Origin: Modicisalibacter coralii
GTDB lineage: Bacteria > Pseudomonadota > Gammaproteobacteria > Pseudomonadales > Halomonadaceae
Direction of reading: 5' to 3'
NCBI RefSeq assembly: GCF_004117855.1
Contig: NZ_QWBW01000047.1
Location: 1-37,912, forward strand
Length of the DNA stretch: 37,912 nt
Shown piece by piece: positions 23,388 through 32,916 of the stretch. The notes under the pieces are model-generated. The model made no database searches. It was given only the letters and a program-made list of their open reading frames with translations, and was not told where the DNA came from. The translations under genes and the position numbers were made by a program. Each line of letters begins with the position of its first letter. Position 1 is the first letter of the stretch.

Positions 23388-24407
23388 TCAGGTCGGCCGG
23401 TACGGCACCACCGGCTGGTCGATGGCGCCGAAGAGGCTCTGGCCTTGGCGATCGAACATCTCGATGCGCACGCGATCGCCGAAGCGCAGGAAGGGGGTCT
23501 TCATCTCGCCGTGGAGGATCTTCTCGACCATGCGTACCTCGGCCAGGCAGCTGTAACCGACGCCGCCCTCGGCGATCGGCTTGCCCGGGCCGCCGTCTTC
23601 GCCGGGGTTGGACACGGTGCCCGAGCCGATGATCGCCCCGGCGCCCAGGTGGCGGGTGCGTGCGGCGTGGGCGACGAGCTGCGGGAAGCCGAAGACCATG
23701 TCCGGGCCGGCCTCGGGCTCGCCGAACTTCTCGCCGTTGAGATGCACGGTCAGCGGCAGGTGGACGCGGCCGCCCCGCCAGGCGTCGCCCAGCTCGTCGG
23801 GGGTCACGGCGATCGGCGAGAAGCTCGAGGCCGGCTTGGCCTGGAAGAAGCCGAAGCCCTTGGCCAGCTCACCGGGGATCAGCCCGCGCAGGCTGACGTC
23901 GTTGACCAGCATGATCAGCTTGATGTGCCCGGCGGCCTGCTCGGGGGTGACCGCCATCGGCACGTCGTCGACGATCACCGCCAGCTCGCCCTCCAGGTCG
24001 ATGCCGTGCTCCTCGCTGATCGCCTCGATGGCCTCGGTGGGGGCCAGGAAGCTATCGCCGCCGCCCTGGTACATCAGCGGGTCGTTCCAGAACGATTCGG
24101 GCATCTCGGCGCCACGCGCCTGACGCACCAGCTGGACGTGGTTGAGGTAGGCCGAGCCGTCGGCCCAGTGGTAGGTGCGCGGCAGCGGCGAGTGCAGCGC
24201 GCTCATCTCCAGCGCGAAGGCCTCGGCGGCGCGGCCCTCGTTGAGCTCGGCATAGACGGCCTCGAGACGCGGGGCGAGGGCGTCCCACGCCTCGATGGCC
24301 TGTTGCAGGGTGGCGGCGATCCGCGGCACGCGCACGGCGCGCGTCAGGTCTCGGGAGACCACGATCAGCTGGCCGTCGCGGCCGTGCTTGAGCGAAGCGA
24401 GTTTCAT
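23388..24407 (-). CDS. Fumarylacetoacetase (fumarylacetoacetate hydrolase family)
   Basis: The 339-residue protein splits fumarylacetoacetate into fumarate and acetoacetate. A FAH-domain layout is visible: an N-terminal cap (MKLASLKHGRDGQLIVVSRD), then the core with GIDLEGELAVIVDDVPMAV (acidic metal ligands), LIMLVNDVSLRGLIP, KGFGFFQAKPASSFSPIAVTPDELG, and the IGSGTVSNPGEDGGPG loop. It is shorter than the ~420-residue animal enzyme, but this ~330-residue form is commonly found with hmgA in proteobacteria. AAGGA precedes the ATG. It lies between hmgA and maiA, which makes this substrate much more likely than another acylpyruvate. Confidence 0.9.
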   Translation of the reverse strand: MKLASLKHGRDGQLIVVSRDLTRAVRVPRIAATLQQAIEAWDALAPRLEAVYAELNEGRAAEAFALEMSALHSPLPRTYHWADGSAYLNHVQLVRQARGAEMPESFWNDPLMYQGGGDSFLAPTEAIEAISEEHGIDLEGELAVIVDDVPMAVTPEQAAGHIKLIMLVNDVSLRGLIPGELAKGFGFFQAKPASSFSPIAVTPDELGDAWRGGRVHLPLTVHLNGEKFGEPEAGPDMVFGFPQLVAHAARTRHLGAGAIIGSGTVSNPGEDGGPGKPIAEGGVGYSCLAEVRMVEKILHGEMKTPFLRFGDRVRIEMFDRQGQSLFGAIDQPVVPYRPT

Positions 24408-24440
24408 GATGGGGTCCTTGTTGTCGTCGGGGAGCGGTGA

Positions 24441-25745
24441 TCAGCGCTGGTCCGGGGAGAAGTGCGAGCGCAGCCCCGCCCAGACGTCGACGTAGTCGCG
24501 CTGGCGGAAGTCCGCGTTCAGGGCGGCCGGCGTGGGCTGGAAGACGTAGCGGCTCTCGAACATGAAGGCCAGGGTATCGCCCAGGTAGGCCGGCTCGAGT
24601 TCGGCATGCGTGGCCTTCTCGAAGGTCTCCGCGTCCGGGCCGTGGGGCGACATGCAGTTGTGCAGGCTGGCCCCGCCGGGCAGGAAGCCTTCCGCCTTGG
24701 CGTCGTACTCGCCGTGGATCAGGCCCATGAACTCGCTCATCAGGTTGCGATGGAAGTAGGGCGGGCGGAAGGTGTGCTCGGCGACCATCCAGCGCGGCGG
24801 AAAGATCACGAAGTCGATGTTGGCCGTCCCCGGGGTGTCCGAGGGCGAGGTCAGCACGGTGAAGATCGACGGGTCGGGATGGTCGAAGCTGACGGAGTTG
24901 ATGGTGTTGAAGCGTGCCAGGTCGTACTTGTAGGGCGCGTAGTTGCCGTGCCAGGCCACCACGTCGAGCGGCGAATGATCGAGCCGGGTGGCCCACAGCC
25001 GGCCCGAGAATTTGGCGACGAGTTCGATGTCGCCGCCGACGTCCTCGTAGTCGGCCACCGGGGCGAGGAAGTCACGCGGGTTGGCCAGGCCGTTGGCGCC
25101 GATCGGCCCCAGGCCGGGCAGCTCGAAGGGGCTGGCGTAGTTCTCGCAGACATAACCGCGCGCCGCGGCGTCCTCGAGACGAACCTGGAACTTGATGCCG
25201 CGGGGCACCACGGCGATCTCGCCCGGGGCGACATGGAGCCGGCCCAGCTCGGTGCGCAGCGTGAGCGCGCCCTGCTGCGGCACGATCAGCAGCTCGCCGT
25301 CGGCGTCGTAGAAGAAGCGCTCGGTCATGTCGCGGTTGCAGGCGTAGACGTGGACCCCGCAGCCGCTCTGGGCGGTGGCGTCGCCGTTGACGGCCACGCT
25401 CAGCATGCCGTCGACGAAGTCGGTGGGCGCCTCGGGCAGCGGGCGCGGGTCCCAGCGCATCTGATTGGGGTCGGCGGCCAGCTCGGCCGGCGGCGCGGTG
25501 ACCCAGTCCCCCGCCGGCAGTGGCCGGTAGGCGCTCTGCGCCACCGAGGGGCGGATGCGATACAGCCAGCTGCGCCGGTTGTGGCTGCGCGGCGCGGTGA
25601 AGGCCGAGCCGGTGAGCTGCTCGGCGTAGAGGCCGTAGGGGCAGCGCTGCGGGGCGTTCTGGCCCTCGGGCAGGGCGCCGGGGAGCGCCTCGCTGGCGTG
25701 GTGATTGCCGAACCCACTCAGGTAGTCGAGCTTGTCGGAAGGCAT
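24441..25745 (-). CDS. hmgA: Homogentisate 1,2-dioxygenase
   Basis: HmgA opens the ring of homogentisate to maleylacetoacetate using Fe(II) and O2. I use the ATG complementary to 25743-25745 ([20 protein letters not shown]), with GAGAGG upstream, giving 434 residues; the frame extends 15 codons further without support. Iron ligands expected from the human enzyme are present as His332 and Glu338 in FHRNLMSEF and His368 in SPHGPD. The YLSGFGN opening and [18 protein letters not shown] are highly conserved. It is the first gene of the hmgA-fahA-maiA run, with its own promoter and a palindrome over the start of transcription. Confidence 0.97.
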   Translation of the reverse strand: MPSDKLDYLSGFGNHHASEALPGALPEGQNAPQRCPYGLYAEQLTGSAFTAPRSHNRRSWLYRIRPSVAQSAYRPLPAGDWVTAPPAELAADPNQMRWDPRPLPEAPTDFVDGMLSVAVNGDATAQSGCGVHVYACNRDMTERFFYDADGELLIVPQQGALTLRTELGRLHVAPGEIAVVPRGIKFQVRLEDAAARGYVCENYASPFELPGLGPIGANGLANPRDFLAPVADYEDVGGDIELVAKFSGRLWATRLDHSPLDVVAWHGNYAPYKYDLARFNTINSVSFDHPDPSIFTVLTSPSDTPGTANIDFVIFPPRWMVAEHTFRPPYFHRNLMSEFMGLIHGEYDAKAEGFLPGGASLHNCMSPHGPDAETFEKATHAELEPAYLGDTLAFMFESRYVFQPTPAALNADFRQRDYVDVWAGLRSHFSPDQR

Positions 25746-25793
25746 CGGGAAGACCTCTCTGCGTGGGAAGCGACGCCGCCTCCCGGGCAATTG

Positions 25794-25807
25794 GTTTCAA
25801 TTGAAAC
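25794..25807. promoter_or_regulatory. Perfect palindrome at the hmgA promoter
   Basis: GTTTCAATTGAAAC is a perfect 14-bp palindrome, 48 bases before the hmgA start. On the minus strand it lies directly after a -10-like box (25811-25816), so it would cover the transcription start and suit a repressor. HmgR, an IclR-family repressor, controls hmg genes in Pseudomonas putida; no such gene is adjacent here. Confidence 0.6.
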
Positions 25808-25810
25808 TAA

Positions 25811-25840
25811 ATGCTAGAGAGAGACCGCGATACGGGTCAA
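25811..25840 (-). promoter_or_regulatory. Putative sigma70 promoter of hmgA
   Basis: Read on the minus strand: TTGACC (25840-25835), an 18-base spacer, TAGCAT (25816-25811). Transcription would start inside the GTTTCAATTGAAAC palindrome. Confidence 0.5.
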
Positions 25841-25911
25841 GCGCTACACGACGAAAGTGGGAGGTCGACGAGGGCGAGGCCGGGGTGGCGGTTGGGGGGG
25901 ACATACGGAAA

Positions 25912-25957
25912 CGCCCCGCGCCCCGCCGGGTCTTGCGACGCGGCGGGGTGCGGGGCG
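25912..25957 (-). terminator. Terminator of the scoAB operon
   Basis: Arms 25912-25928 and 25941-25957 pair over 17 bases with one wobble and a 12-base loop. On the minus strand TTTCC follows the stem. It lies about 25 bases past the scoB stop and insulates the hmgA promoter. Confidence 0.75.
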
Positions 25958-25981
25958 GCAGGGGCGCTCAGTCAGTGGCTA

Positions 25982-26641
25982 TCAGGCGAACGTCATCTCC
26001 GGGACATGATCGGGCACGATGAGCTTGCCGGCGGTCTTGGCGACGATCTCGTCGACGCTGACGCCCGGGGCGCGCTCCTTGAGGATGAAGGCGCCGTTCT
26101 CGATCTCCAGATAGGCCAGGTCGGTGAGCACCCGGTTGATGCAGCCGGCCCCGGTCAGCGGCAGGTTGCAGCGCTCGAGCAGCTTGGACTCGCCGTGCTT
26201 GGAGGCGTGGGTCATGGTGCAGATGATGTTCTCGGCGCCGGCCACCAGGTCCATGGCGCCGCCCATGCCCTTGATCAGCTTGCCGGGGATCATCCATGAG
26301 GCGATGTTGCCGTGCTGGTCGACCTCGAAGGCGCCGAGCACGGTCAGGTCGACGTGGCCGCCGCGGATCATGGCGAAGGATTCCGCGGAGGAGAAGATCG
26401 CCGCGCCGGGCCGTGCGGTCACGGTCTGCTTGCCGGCGTTGATCATGTCCGGATCGACTTCCGCCTCGGTGGGAAAACGCCCCATGCCCAGCAGGCCGTT
26501 CTCGGACTGCAGCATGACGTCGATGTCATCCGGAATGTAGTTGGCTACCAGGGTGGGGATGCCGATCCCCAGGTTGACGTAGAAACCGTCCTCGAGTTCG
26601 CGCGCCACGCGCTGGGCCATCTGTTCGCGAGTCAGTGCCAT
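25982..26641 (-). CDS. scoB: 3-oxoacid CoA-transferase subunit B (succinyl-CoA:acetoacetate)
   Basis: The 219-residue beta subunit carries the catalytic glutamate: Glu47 in the QSENGLLGMG motif, which forms the CoA thioester. NLGIGIPTLVANYIP and GGHVDLTVLGAFEVDQHGNIASW are typical. With ScoA it moves CoA from succinyl-CoA to acetoacetate, releasing acetoacetyl-CoA for thiolysis. This activates the acetoacetate produced by fumarylacetoacetase encoded next door. It is 39 bp downstream of scoA and followed by a strong terminator. Related enzymes use other 3-oxoacids; the hmg context favours acetoacetate. Confidence 0.93.
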   Translation of the reverse strand: MALTREQMAQRVARELEDGFYVNLGIGIPTLVANYIPDDIDVMLQSENGLLGMGRFPTEAEVDPDMINAGKQTVTARPGAAIFSSAESFAMIRGGHVDLTVLGAFEVDQHGNIASWMIPGKLIKGMGGAMDLVAGAENIICTMTHASKHGESKLLERCNLPLTGAGCINRVLTDLAYLEIENGAFILKERAPGVSVDEIVAKTAGKLIVPDHVPEMTFA

Positions 26642-26680
26642 CGGTGATGCCTCTTGTCTTGTTGGTCGTGAATGACGCGC

Positions 26681-27382
26681 TCAGTCCTGATGCACGGTGC
26701 GCTTCTCGATGCGCTTCTCGAAGGTGCCCTGGATGAGGCGGTCGACGAAGATGCCGGGCGTATGGATCTGGTCGGGATCGAGCTCGCCGGGTTCGACGAT
26801 CTCCTCCACCTCGACCACGGTGATCCGGCCCGCGGTGGCGGCCAGCGGATTGAAGTTCTGGGCGGTGTTGCGATAGATGACGTTGCCGTAGCGGTCGGCC
26901 TTCCAGCCCTTGACGATGGCGAAGTCGCCGACCACGGACTCCTCGAGGATGTAGTGACGGCCGTTGAACACCCGCACCTCCTTGCCCTCGCCGATCGGCG
27001 TGCCGTAGCCGGTGGCGGTGTAGAAGGCGGGGATACCGGCGCCGCCGGCGCGCAGCTTCTCGGCCAGGGTGCCCTGGGGGGTGAGGACCACCTCGATCTC
27101 GCCGTCGAGCATCTGGCGCTCGAAGAGCGCGTTCTCGCCCACGTAGGAGGCATGGATGGTCTTGATCTGACGGTCCTCGAGCAGCAGCCCCAGACCGAAG
27201 CCGTCGACGCCGCAGTTGTTGGAATAGACGGTCAGGTCCTTGACCCCGCGGCGCTTGACCTCGGCGATCAGGTTCTCGGGAATACCGCAGAGGCCGAAGC
27301 CCCCGGCGAGCAGGGTCATGCCGTCCTCGAGTCCCTCGAGGGCCTCCGCGTAGGACCCTACGCGCTTGTCGAAACCGGCCAT
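26681..27382 (-). CDS. scoA: 3-oxoacid CoA-transferase subunit A
   Basis: The 233-residue alpha subunit has the CoA-binding opening [19 protein letters not shown], followed by [61 protein letters not shown] in successive pieces, and [18 protein letters not shown]. It pairs with ScoB in a heterodimer/tetramer. It is the first gene of the leftward operon, with a good promoter at 27413-27441 and a divergent LysR gene 116 bp away that probably regulates it. Confidence 0.94.
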   Translation of the reverse strand: MAGFDKRVGSYAEALEGLEDGMTLLAGGFGLCGIPENLIAEVKRRGVKDLTVYSNNCGVDGFGLGLLLEDRQIKTIHASYVGENALFERQMLDGEIEVVLTPQGTLAEKLRAGGAGIPAFYTATGYGTPIGEGKEVRVFNGRHYILEESVVGDFAIVKGWKADRYGNVIYRNTAQNFNPLAATAGRITVVEVEEIVEPGELDPDQIHTPGIFVDRLIQGTFEKRIEKRTVHQD

Positions 27383-27412
27383 GGCGTGTCTCCGTGTTGT
27401 TGTGCGTCTTGG

Positions 27413-27441
27413 ACTATGGCGCGGGGCGACTATTTTGTTAA
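27413..27441 (-). promoter_or_regulatory. Putative sigma70 promoter of scoAB
   Basis: Minus strand: TTAACA (27441-27436; five of six with TTGACA), a 17-base spacer, CATAGT (27418-27413). Transcription would start near 27406, some 24 bases before the scoA ATG. Confidence 0.55.
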
Positions 27442-27457
27442 GTTTGTTTTAAAAAAT

Positions 27458-27478
27458 GATTGTTGAGTTTTTTCAATC
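27458..27478. promoter_or_regulatory. Candidate LysR box between scoA and lysR
   Basis: GATTG (27458-27462) and CAATC (27474-27478) are arms of an inverted repeat with an 11-base AT-rich spacer, the T-N11-A style of LysR sites. Its centre is about 62 bases upstream of the predicted scoA transcription start, the usual activator position, and immediately before the lysR gene, fitting autoregulation. Confidence 0.55.
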
Positions 27479-27498
27479 AGTGAATCGGGGGCATGCCG

Positions 27499-28380
27499 AT
27501 GACCGTGAAGCAATTGCGTGCCTTCCTCGCCGTCGCCCAGACGCTCAGCTTCGCCCAGGCCAGCGAACGGCTGCACGTCTCGCAGTCGGCGCTCAGCCTC
27601 GCCATCAAGGCCCTGGAATCCCAGCTCGGCGGGGCGCTGTTCGGGCGCACCACGCGCCAGGTCCGGCTCACTCCCGAGGGCGAGGCGCTATTGCCCCTGG
27701 CGCGGCGCCTGATCGCCGAGTGGGACGATGTCGAGGATACCCTGCGGCGGCGTTTTCGCCTGCAGCAGGGCCGGGTGGTGGTCGCCGCCATGCCGTCGTT
27801 CGCCGCCAACCGGCTGCCCCCGCTGCTGGCGACCTTCCGCGACCGTTACCCGCGCGTGGGTATCACCGTGCACGACGTCATCAACGAGCAGGTCATCGAG
27901 ATGGTCCAGGCCCAGCGCGTCGAACTGGGCATCGCCTTCGAACCGCCGTCCGTGGCCGGATTGACCTTCTCGCCGATCTATCGGGATCGCTTCGTCGCGG
28001 CGGTGCCCCGGCAATCGTCGCTGGCCGGGCAGGCGGTCGTGACCTGGGCCCAGTTGCTGGCGCAGCCGTTCGTCGCCCTGCAGCGGCCCTCGCAGGTGCG
28101 CCTGATGCTCGAGCGGCATCTGCAGACGCGGGGCATGACGCTGCCGGTGGCCTTCGAGAGCCATCAGCTCGCCACGGTGGGACGCATGGTCAGCAGTGGG
28201 CTGGGGGTCAGCGCGGTCCCGGCGTTGTGCATCGAGCAGATGGCGTCGATGGGCGTTTGCTGCCTGCCGTTGACGGATCCGGTCATCGAGCGTTCGGTGG
28301 GGGTGCTGACCCGCGCCGACCAGGCGCTGTCGGTGGCGGCTTCCGCGCTCCACGAAGTGCTGCTGGCCGGCGACGCCTGA
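27499..28380 (+). CDS. LysR family transcriptional regulator (divergent from scoAB)
   Basis: Two ATGs lie six bases apart (27493 and 27499). The GGGGG run at 27487-27491 is properly spaced only for the second, giving 293 residues starting MTVKQLRAFLAVAQ. The winged helix (about 1-63: AQASERLHVSQSALSLAIKALE) is followed by the effector domain (VVVAAMPSFAANRLPPLLATF ... GRMVSSGLGVSAVPALCIEQ). It shares the TTRQ-x-x-LTPEGEA block and GRMV-x-x-G-x-G-x-S region with the LysR at 9818, so the two are close paralogues. The divergent arrangement and the intergenic GATTG/CAATC box point to control of scoAB, perhaps also sensing a ketoacid. Confidence 0.92.
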   Translation: MTVKQLRAFLAVAQTLSFAQASERLHVSQSALSLAIKALESQLGGALFGRTTRQVRLTPEGEALLPLARRLIAEWDDVEDTLRRRFRLQQGRVVVAAMPSFAANRLPPLLATFRDRYPRVGITVHDVINEQVIEMVQAQRVELGIAFEPPSVAGLTFSPIYRDRFVAAVPRQSSLAGQAVVTWAQLLAQPFVALQRPSQVRLMLERHLQTRGMTLPVAFESHQLATVGRMVSSGLGVSAVPALCIEQMASMGVCCLPLTDPVIERSVGVLTRADQALSVAASALHEVLLAGDA

Positions 28381-28575
28381 CGGCGACATGCCGCTTGCCC
28401 TGCCGATACCTCGTGGCCTGGCGGACAAACCACCGGGACCCGGTCCGAGCCGAACGAACACCGAATCGTCACCTTCCTGAAAGATTTTCGGCCTAGAGTC
28501 TTCTGCGCGTTTCGAGCGGTCAGCGGGGTCGACCGTTCGAACCATCGACGACTTCGTCTCGCAAAGGAGCCTTGC

Positions 28576-29922
28576 ATGTCTCGTTCGCCGCTTTCGTCTG
28601 TCGCGTCACGCTGCTGGCCCTCGGCCGCCTTGCTGAGTATCGGCGCCGCGGCCCTGCTGTCCGCCGGTTCGGCCCGGGCCGCCACCCAGATCGAATGGTG
28701 GCACGCCATGGGCGGGGGCCTGGGCAAGAAGGTCGACGAGATCGCCGCCGACTTCAACGCCAGCCAGGACGACTACGTCGTCAAGCCGGTGTTCAAGGGC
28801 AATTACACCGAAACCATGACCTCGGCGATCGCCGCCTTCCGTGCCGGCAAGGCACCGCAGATCGTCCAGATCTACGAGGTCGGCACGGCGACCATGATGC
28901 ACGCCAAGGGTGCCATCGTGCCGGTCTATCAACTGATGGCCGACGAGTCCGCCGACTTCGATCCGTCCGCCTACCTGCCCGCGGTCACCGGCTACTACAC
29001 CACCACCGACGGCAAGATGCTCTCGCTGCCGTTCAACTCCTCCACGCCGGTGACCTACGTCAATCGCGACATCCTGGAGCAGGCCGGCGTCGACGAGGTG
29101 CCCAGGACCTGGCAGGGGCTCGGCGAGGCGCTGGAGAAAGTGGTGGATTCCGGTGCCGCGGAGTGCGGTTTGACCACCACCTGGCCCTCCTGGGTGATGC
29201 TCGAGAACTACTCGGCGCGCAACGACATCCCCTTCGCCAGCGAGGCCAACGGCTTCGGGGGGCTGGATGCCCGTCTGCAGTTCAACGAGACGGCGGTGGT
29301 CGATCATATCCAGCGTCTTGCGCAGTGGCAGCAGGACGGTCGCTTCGTCTACGGGGGCCGCAAGGACGAGGCGGCGCCCAAGTTCTATTCCGGCGAGTGC
29401 GCGATGATGATGGGCTCGTCGGCCTCCTACGCCGGGGTGCGTGACAACGCCGATTTCGACTTCGGTGTCGCGCCGCTGCCCTACGACGCCGACGTGACCG
29501 ACACCCCCAACAACACCATCATCGGCGGCGCCTCGCTGTGGGTGCTCAACGGCGCCAGCGAGGCCCAGAAGAAGGGCATCGCCGAGTTCTTCGAGTATCT
29601 CTCCTCGCCCGAGGTGCAGGCCGACTGGCACCAGTTCACCGGGTACCTGCCGATCACCACCGCGGCCGCCGAGTTGACCCGCGAGCAGGGCTTCTACGAC
29701 GAGAACCCCGGTACCGACGTGGCGATCGAGCAGATGACCGGCTCTGCGCCCACCGAGAACTCCAAGGGGCTGCGGCTGGGCAACATGGTGCAGATCCGCG
29801 ACGTGATCAACGAGGCCCTGGAGAAGATCTTCGCCGGCAACGTCAGTGTCCAGGCGGGGCTCGACGAGGCCGCCGAGAAGGGCAATGCGTTGCTCGAGAA
29901 GTTCCAGCGCGCCAATAGCTAA
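28576..29922 (+). CDS. ugpB: sn-Glycerol-3-phosphate ABC transporter substrate-binding protein
   Basis: The 448-residue periplasmic protein has a signal peptide ending in SARA-ATQ and a strong AAAGGAG site before ATG 28576. The mature chain starts IEWWHAMGGGLGKKVDEIAADFN, the characteristic UgpB opening. Also visible are VFKGNYTETMTSAIAAFRAGKAPQIVQIYEVGTATMM (read in parts), LPFNSSTPVTYVNRDI, GLTTTWPSWVMLENYSA and GGASLWVLNGASEAQKKG. It binds glycerol-3-phosphate or glycerophosphodiesters. It heads ugpBAEC. A weak Pho-box-like pair (28466-28483) lies upstream, fewer matches than needed to claim PhoB control. Confidence 0.95.
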   Translation: MSRSPLSSVASRCWPSAALLSIGAAALLSAGSARAATQIEWWHAMGGGLGKKVDEIAADFNASQDDYVVKPVFKGNYTETMTSAIAAFRAGKAPQIVQIYEVGTATMMHAKGAIVPVYQLMADESADFDPSAYLPAVTGYYTTTDGKMLSLPFNSSTPVTYVNRDILEQAGVDEVPRTWQGLGEALEKVVDSGAAECGLTTTWPSWVMLENYSARNDIPFASEANGFGGLDARLQFNETAVVDHIQRLAQWQQDGRFVYGGRKDEAAPKFYSGECAMMMGSSASYAGVRDNADFDFGVAPLPYDADVTDTPNNTIIGGASLWVLNGASEAQKKGIAEFFEYLSSPEVQADWHQFTGYLPITTAAAELTREQGFYDENPGTDVAIEQMTGSAPTENSKGLRLGNMVQIRDVINEALEKIFAGNVSVQAGLDEAAEKGNALLEKFQRANS

Positions 29923-29939
29923 TTGCCCGGCAGGTTCGG

Positions 29940-29964
29940 CCCGCCACCGTCAGCCGGTGGCGGG
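29940..29964 (+). other. Intercistronic stem-loop between ugpB and ugpA
   Basis: CCCGCCACCG (29940-29949) pairs perfectly with 29955-29964 around a five-base loop, 18 bases after the ugpB stop; no T-run follows, and the ugpA ribosome site begins 14 bases later. Such hairpins after binding-protein genes protect the 3' end of the upstream message and lower expression of the permease genes. Read-through is expected. Confidence 0.6.
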
Positions 29965-29989
29965 TCGAGATGCGTGGCGGAGATCCTGA

Positions 29990-30865
29990 ATGACTCACTT
30001 CCAACGCTATCGTGTCACGCCCTGGCTACTGATGGCGCCGCAGTTGATCATCGTCGGGGTGTTCTTCTTCTGGCCGTCGCTGCAGGCGGTCGAACAGGCC
30101 TTCTACGTCGAGGACGCCTTCGGCCTGTCGCGGCAGTTCGCCGGGCTGGCCAACTTCGCGGCCGTGCTGCACGAGCCCGACTACTATCAGGCGCTGGGCA
30201 CCACCGTGGTCTTCTCGCTGTCGGTGGCGCTGGGCGCCATGGCCATCGCCCTGCTGCTGGCGGTGCAGGCCGACCGCGTCATCAAGGGGGCCAACGCCTA
30301 CAAGACGCTGCTGATCTGGCCCTACGCCGTGGCGCCGGCGGTGGCCGGGGTACTGTGGATGTTTCTCTTCGACCCCACCCTGGGGCTGGTGAGTGCCGGC
30401 CTCGAGTCACTGGGCATCGACTGGAACCACAACCTCGACGGCGATCAGGCGCTGCTGCTGGTGATCCTGGCCTCGGTGTGGAAGCAGATGAGCTACAACT
30501 TCGTGTTCTTCCTGGCCGGGCTGCAGACCATCCCCCGGAGTCTGCTGGAAGCCGCCGCCATCGACGGCGCCGGCCCCTGGCGGCGCTTCTGGACGGTGAC
30601 CTTTCCGCTGCTGTCGCCGACCAGCTTCTTCCTGCTGGTGATGAACGGCGTCTACGCCTGCTTCGAGACCTTTGCCACCATCGACACCGTGACCGGCGGC
30701 GGGCCGGCCGGCGCGACCACCACGCTGGTCTACAAGGTCTACGAGGATGGTTTCATCGGCCAGGATCTGGGGTCCAGCGCCGCCCAGTCGGTGCTGCTGA
30801 TGATCCTCGTGGGTCTGCTGACGCTGATCCAGTTCCGTTTCGTCGAACGTCGAGTCCAGTACTGA
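29990..30865 (+). CDS. ugpA: sn-Glycerol-3-phosphate ABC transporter permease UgpA
   Basis: The 291-residue MalF-type permease has six or so membrane helices ([20 protein letters not shown] first) and the EAA loop [20 protein letters not shown], which docks on the ATPase. Length and the [11 protein letters not shown] segment match UgpA. GGAG at 29979-29982 gives a good ribosome site. The stop overlaps the ugpE start (TGATG), so the two permease halves are translationally coupled in equal amounts. Confidence 0.95.
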   Translation: MTHFQRYRVTPWLLMAPQLIIVGVFFFWPSLQAVEQAFYVEDAFGLSRQFAGLANFAAVLHEPDYYQALGTTVVFSLSVALGAMAIALLLAVQADRVIKGANAYKTLLIWPYAVAPAVAGVLWMFLFDPTLGLVSAGLESLGIDWNHNLDGDQALLLVILASVWKQMSYNFVFFLAGLQTIPRSLLEAAAIDGAGPWRRFWTVTFPLLSPTSFFLLVMNGVYACFETFATIDTVTGGGPAGATTTLVYKVYEDGFIGQDLGSSAAQSVLLMILVGLLTLIQFRFVERRVQY

Positions 30866-31710
30866 TGCGCTACCAACGTCCCGGGCTGGATATCGCCAGC
30901 CATCTGTTGCTGGCCGTGGGCTGCGGCCTGTTCTTCCTGCCGGTGTGGCTGGCCTTCGCCGCCAGCACTCACTCCATGAGCGAGCTCTCCGGCCACGTCG
31001 CGCCGCTGTGGGTGGGCGACACCGGGCTGGCCAACTACGCGCGGTTGATCGAGGACCCGGTGAACAGCCTGGGCACCAACGTGCTGAAGCTGCTCGCCAA
31101 TTCGCTGGTGATGGCGCTGGGCATCGCCGTGGGCAAGATCGCCATCTCGCTGCTGGCCGCCTACGCCATCGTGTTCTTCCGCTTCCCGCTGCGCCGGCTG
31201 TGCTTCTGGCTGATCTTCATCACCCTGATGCTGCCGGTGGAGGTGCGAATCGTGCCCACCTACCAGGTGGCCGCCGACCTGCACCTGCTCGACAGCTACC
31301 CCGGGCTGATCCTGCCGCTGATCGCCAGCGCCACGGCGACCTTCCTGCTGCGGCAGTTCTACCTGACCATCCCGCCGGAACTGGTCGAGGCCGCGCGCAT
31401 CGACGGTGCCGGCCCCTGGCGCTTTCTGCGCGACATTCTGCTGCCGCTGTCGAAGACCAACATCGCCGCGCTGTTCGTGATCATGTTCCTCTACGGCTGG
31501 AACCAGTATCTGTGGCCGCTGCTGGTCACCACCGACGCCGATTACATGACCGTGGTGGTGAGCCTCAAGCGCCTGCTGACCACCGGTGACTCGCCGGTGC
31601 CCTGGCAGGACGTCACGGCCACCGCGATGCTGGCCATGGGGCCGCCGGTGCTGGTGATCCTACTGATGCAGCGCTACTTCGTCAAAGGCCTGGTCGACAG
31701 CGAGAAGTGA
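30865..31710 (+). CDS. ugpE: sn-Glycerol-3-phosphate ABC transporter permease UgpE
   Basis: The 281-residue MalG-type permease starts at ATG 30865, sharing its A with the ugpA stop; the longer frame to the left is non-coding. Membrane helices begin [21 protein letters not shown], and the EAA loop reads [23 protein letters not shown]. The [15 protein letters not shown] segment is highly typical of UgpE. The C-terminus [10 protein letters not shown] is the usual MalG-like end that contacts the ATPase. Together with UgpA it forms the membrane channel. Confidence 0.95.
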   Translation: MRYQRPGLDIASHLLLAVGCGLFFLPVWLAFAASTHSMSELSGHVAPLWVGDTGLANYARLIEDPVNSLGTNVLKLLANSLVMALGIAVGKIAISLLAAYAIVFFRFPLRRLCFWLIFITLMLPVEVRIVPTYQVAADLHLLDSYPGLILPLIASATATFLLRQFYLTIPPELVEAARIDGAGPWRFLRDILLPLSKTNIAALFVIMFLYGWNQYLWPLLVTTDADYMTVVVSLKRLLTTGDSPVPWQDVTATAMLAMGPPVLVILLMQRYFVKGLVDSEK

Positions 31711-31733
31711 CGACCGATTCAACGGGAAACGCT

Positions 31734-32846
<1,113 letters not shown>

Positions 32847-32916
32847 ACGGATCGACCACGCGCCCGGCGGCCACACCGGCGCCGGAATCCACCCTGCCGA
32901 CGAGGCGAGTTCCGAC

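Noticed and set aside
24462-25817. A 451-codon plus-strand open frame opposite hmgA
   Set aside because: It has no recognisable domain or ribosome site and mirrors hmgA codons, so it is a shadow of that gene.
28466-28483. Pho box upstream of ugpB
   Set aside because: Two CTGTCAT-like halves are spaced correctly, but each has several mismatches, so PhoB control is not supported by sequence alone.
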